Source of the DNA: Microcaldota archaeon
GTDB lineage: Archaea > Micrarchaeota > Micrarchaeia > Anstonellales > Bilamarchaeaceae
Length of the DNA stretch: 6,288 nucleotides
NCBI GenBank assembly: GCA_026992595.1
Contig: JALWZW010000033.1
Location: 1-6,288, forward strand
Reading direction: 5' to 3'
This document shows positions 5,230 to 6,288 of this stretch, piece after piece. Every line of letters begins with the position of its first letter. Positions within the stretch are counted from its first letter, which is position 1. The notes beneath the pieces are model-generated. The model was not told where the DNA came from, searched no databases, and saw only the letters and a list, made by a program, of their open reading frames with translations. The translations under genes were made by a program, and so were the position numbers.

Positions 5230-6102
5230 ATGATCCTCTCCCATGCGCTGGGCACATTGGGGCTAGATGACCCTAAGGCAGACATCCCTTTTCTTTCTCA
5301 CGCTCATACAGACCACACGCGCGGTTTTTATAGAAAGGAAAAGGTGGTTGCAAGCGAACCTACATTGGCGTTAGCGGGCTTATCTGCAAAGCCCTTTTTG
5401 CCCCGCGGTTTGAAGCTGTTGGACGCTGGGCATATTTTAGGGGCGCGCCAACTGTTGTTTGAATGCGACGGCGAGAGGGTGCTTTACACAGGCGATTTCT
5501 CTATTAAAGAGAATATCTTTTCCTTTAAGGCGGAGTTTGCAGAATGCGACCGCCTTATATTTGATGCTACTTATGGCCACCCCTCTTTCTCCTTTCCCGA
5601 CCCCTTTGAGGTTTATGACGAGATTTTAAAATGGGTTAAAGAAGGGGGAAATAGGATTATTGGCTGCTATGAGTTAGGCAAGGCGCAGGAGATTATAAAG
5701 ATACTTAATGAGGCAGGCATCACCCCTTTAGTTACCGAAAAAGCTTTTCGTTATTCTTCTGTCTATGCGCGTTTTTTTCCTTTGGATTTTTTGCTTTTGG
5801 GAAGCGAGGAGGGAGAGGAGGTGATGCGAGATGATTTTGTGGCTTTGGTGCCTATGCGATGCGCAAACAAGCGCCTTGCCTCTGCCCTCTCTCTTGCTTA
5901 TAACCGCAAAACAGAGTGCGCCGTGGTGACTGGCTGGGCTCAGCATAGGCGTTTTAACGCTCACCGCGCTTTTCCTCTAAGCAACCATTGTGATTTTAAC
6001 GACCTCCTCTCTTTCATTGAATATTCGGGCGCAAAGAGGTTGGAGTATTTTTGCGGGAATGGGGAAGCGGTGGTGAATCATTTTAAGTTTTTTGGGAAAT
6101 GA
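5230..6102 (+). CDS. SNM1/Artemis-like MBL beta-CASP exonuclease family protein
   Basis: 290-residue metallo-beta-lactamase protein resembling the SNM1/Artemis and ligase-associated exonuclease branch (COG1236-like). Visible motifs: SHAHTDH at 23-29 (H24, H26, D28, H29), DAGHILGARQ at 65-74 (H68), YTGDFS at 86-91 (D89), FDATYGHP at 111-118 (D112, beta-CASP motif A), ELGKAQEI at 148-155, a hallmark of this branch, and SNHCDF at 251-256 (H253, motif B). The beta-CASP cap is therefore roughly 115-245. Where CPSF73-type enzymes have HGE at motif C this one has NGE at 277-279. Metal ligands are intact, so hydrolysis of DNA or RNA 5' ends is likely, though whether its substrate is DNA (repair) or RNA (processing) cannot be read from sequence. 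It is shorter than RNase J (about 450) and FttA/aCPSF1 (over 600) and lacks their KH domains. The start is the first in-frame ATG, with a TATA-like box at leaderless distance. No ligase or helicase gene is adjacent. Confidence 0.82.
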   Translation: MILSHALGTLGLDDPKADIPFLSHAHTDHTRGFYRKEKVVASEPTLALAGLSAKPFLPRGLKLLDAGHILGARQLLFECDGERVLYTGDFSIKENIFSFKAEFAECDRLIFDATYGHPSFSFPDPFEVYDEILKWVKEGGNRIIGCYELGKAQEIIKILNEAGITPLVTEKAFRYSSVYARFFPLDFLLLGSEEGEEVMRDDFVALVPMRCANKRLASALSLAYNRKTECAVVTGWAQHRRFNAHRAFPLSNHCDFNDLLSFIEYSGAKRLEYFCGNGEAVVNHFKFFGK

Positions 6103-6110
6103 ACCCTGTC

Positions 6111-6122
6111 TTTATTTTTAAA
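6111..6122 (+). promoter_or_regulatory. TATA-like box before the small ORF
   Basis: TTTATTTTTAAA lies just after the stop of the SNM1-like gene, centred about 36 nt before the small ORF's ATG at 6153. A start near 6143 would leave a leader of about 10 nt containing GGTGGTG. The T run may alternatively, or also, terminate the upstream message. Confidence 0.4.
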
Positions 6123-6152
6123 CCCCCTTTTCGCTAGCTTTTTGGTGGTGCT

Positions 6153-6257
6153 ATGAATGGGTTGGAGGATTTGAAAAAGTATGTGGATGCGTTTGAGGGG
6201 GAGGAACGAGAGGTTGTGGAACTGCTCATAAGGTGCGCTCAAGAGATTATCTCTTAA
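6153..6257 (+). CDS. hypothetical 34-residue acidic helical peptide
   Basis: A complete 34-codon ORF (ATG to TAA) outside any other gene; I do not recognise the product. It begins MNGLEDLKKYVDAF, continues with an acidic GEEREVVELLI segment and ends RCAQEIIS. The heptad-like spacing of L, V, I and Y residues suggests one or two amphipathic helices; there is a single Cys and no membrane segment or signal peptide. In favour of a real gene: GGTGGTG (6144-6150), which has the GGTG core of an archaeal SD, ends 2 nt before the ATG, and a TATA-like box stands about 36 nt upstream. Against: it is very short, and an in-frame stop at 6135 rules out extension upstream. It might be a small protein, a relic of a longer gene, or incidental coding within an RNA, since hairpin-capable sequence overlaps its 3' end. 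Confidence 0.42.
   Translation: MNGLEDLKKYVDAFEGEEREVVELLIRCAQEIIS
6241..6255 (+). repeat. short inverted repeat across the small ORF stop
   Basis: AAGAGA (6241-6246) and TCTCTT (6250-6255) are perfect complements around the loop TTA. The stem is only 6 bp with two G-C pairs, so it is weak, but it sits on the stop codon of the small ORF and is followed by a pyrimidine-rich stretch. A terminator role is possible but not shown. Confidence 0.3.
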
Positions 6258-6288
6258 CTTTCTTACATAACCTCGTTCCTTCCAGCCG

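Noticed and set aside
5222..5233. Three-codon upstream ORF (ATG TTT AGA TGA) overlapping the SNM1-like start
   Set aside because: Could be a leader peptide, but the TATA-like spacing predicts transcription starting at or after it; chance is the simpler explanation.
4862..5257. Minus-strand ORF with a very basic Arg/Lys N-terminal part that could look like a small DNA-binding protein
   Set aside because: The basic part is simply the complement of the polypyrimidine tract 5130-5220 and the rest is antisense to EF-1A.

Overview
The window reads as ordinary archaeal chromosome from a lineage that keeps transcription and translation signals simple. Evidence for Archaea: an EF-1A-type elongation factor (not bacterial EF-Tu), a compact archaeal-type tryptophanyl-tRNA synthetase, a THEP1-family NTPase, a DUF35 zinc-ribbon/OB-fold protein, and TATA-like boxes placed about 25 nt before start codons. 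EF-1A has the short form between G3 and G4 and lacks the roughly 11-residue insertion known from crenarchaeal and eukaryotic EF-1A. This points to a euryarchaeal- or DPANN-type lineage; I cannot go further from the sequence. No mobile element, CRISPR array, tRNA or rRNA was seen.

Layout, left to right. (1) Minus strand, cut by the left edge: a THEP1-like P-loop NTPase with an extraordinarily lysine-rich C-terminal tail. (2) Divergent from it across 51 nt: a two-gene plus-strand unit, a PhnP-like metallo-beta-lactamase hydrolase overlapped by a ParB/Srx-fold protein that carries the hallmarks of archaeal free serine kinase (SerK). (3) A convergent minus-strand unit whose stop codon directly abuts that of the SerK-like gene: DUF35 protein followed by TrpRS. 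(4) Divergent from DUF35 across 111 nt: EF-1A, with a strong TATA box and a canonical Shine-Dalgarno. (5) After a 100-nt pyrimidine-rich gap with several T tracts: a second metallo-beta-lactamase protein of the SNM1/Artemis-like exonuclease type. (6) A 34-codon small ORF with its own TATA-like and SD-like signals, then 31 nt with nothing recognised.

Functionally the window mixes translation (EF-1A, TrpRS), probable phosphoserine/cysteine metabolism (SerK-like), and two nucleic-acid or phosphodiester hydrolases. No single pathway unites it. The points most worth a second look are the SerK-like protein with an altered DGHHR motif, the basic tail on the NTPase, a strongly repeated palindrome AAGCGCTT in the left half, the leaderless-versus-SD division among genes, and the small ORF/hairpin region at the right end. 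I saw no convincing wholly new multi-gene system.
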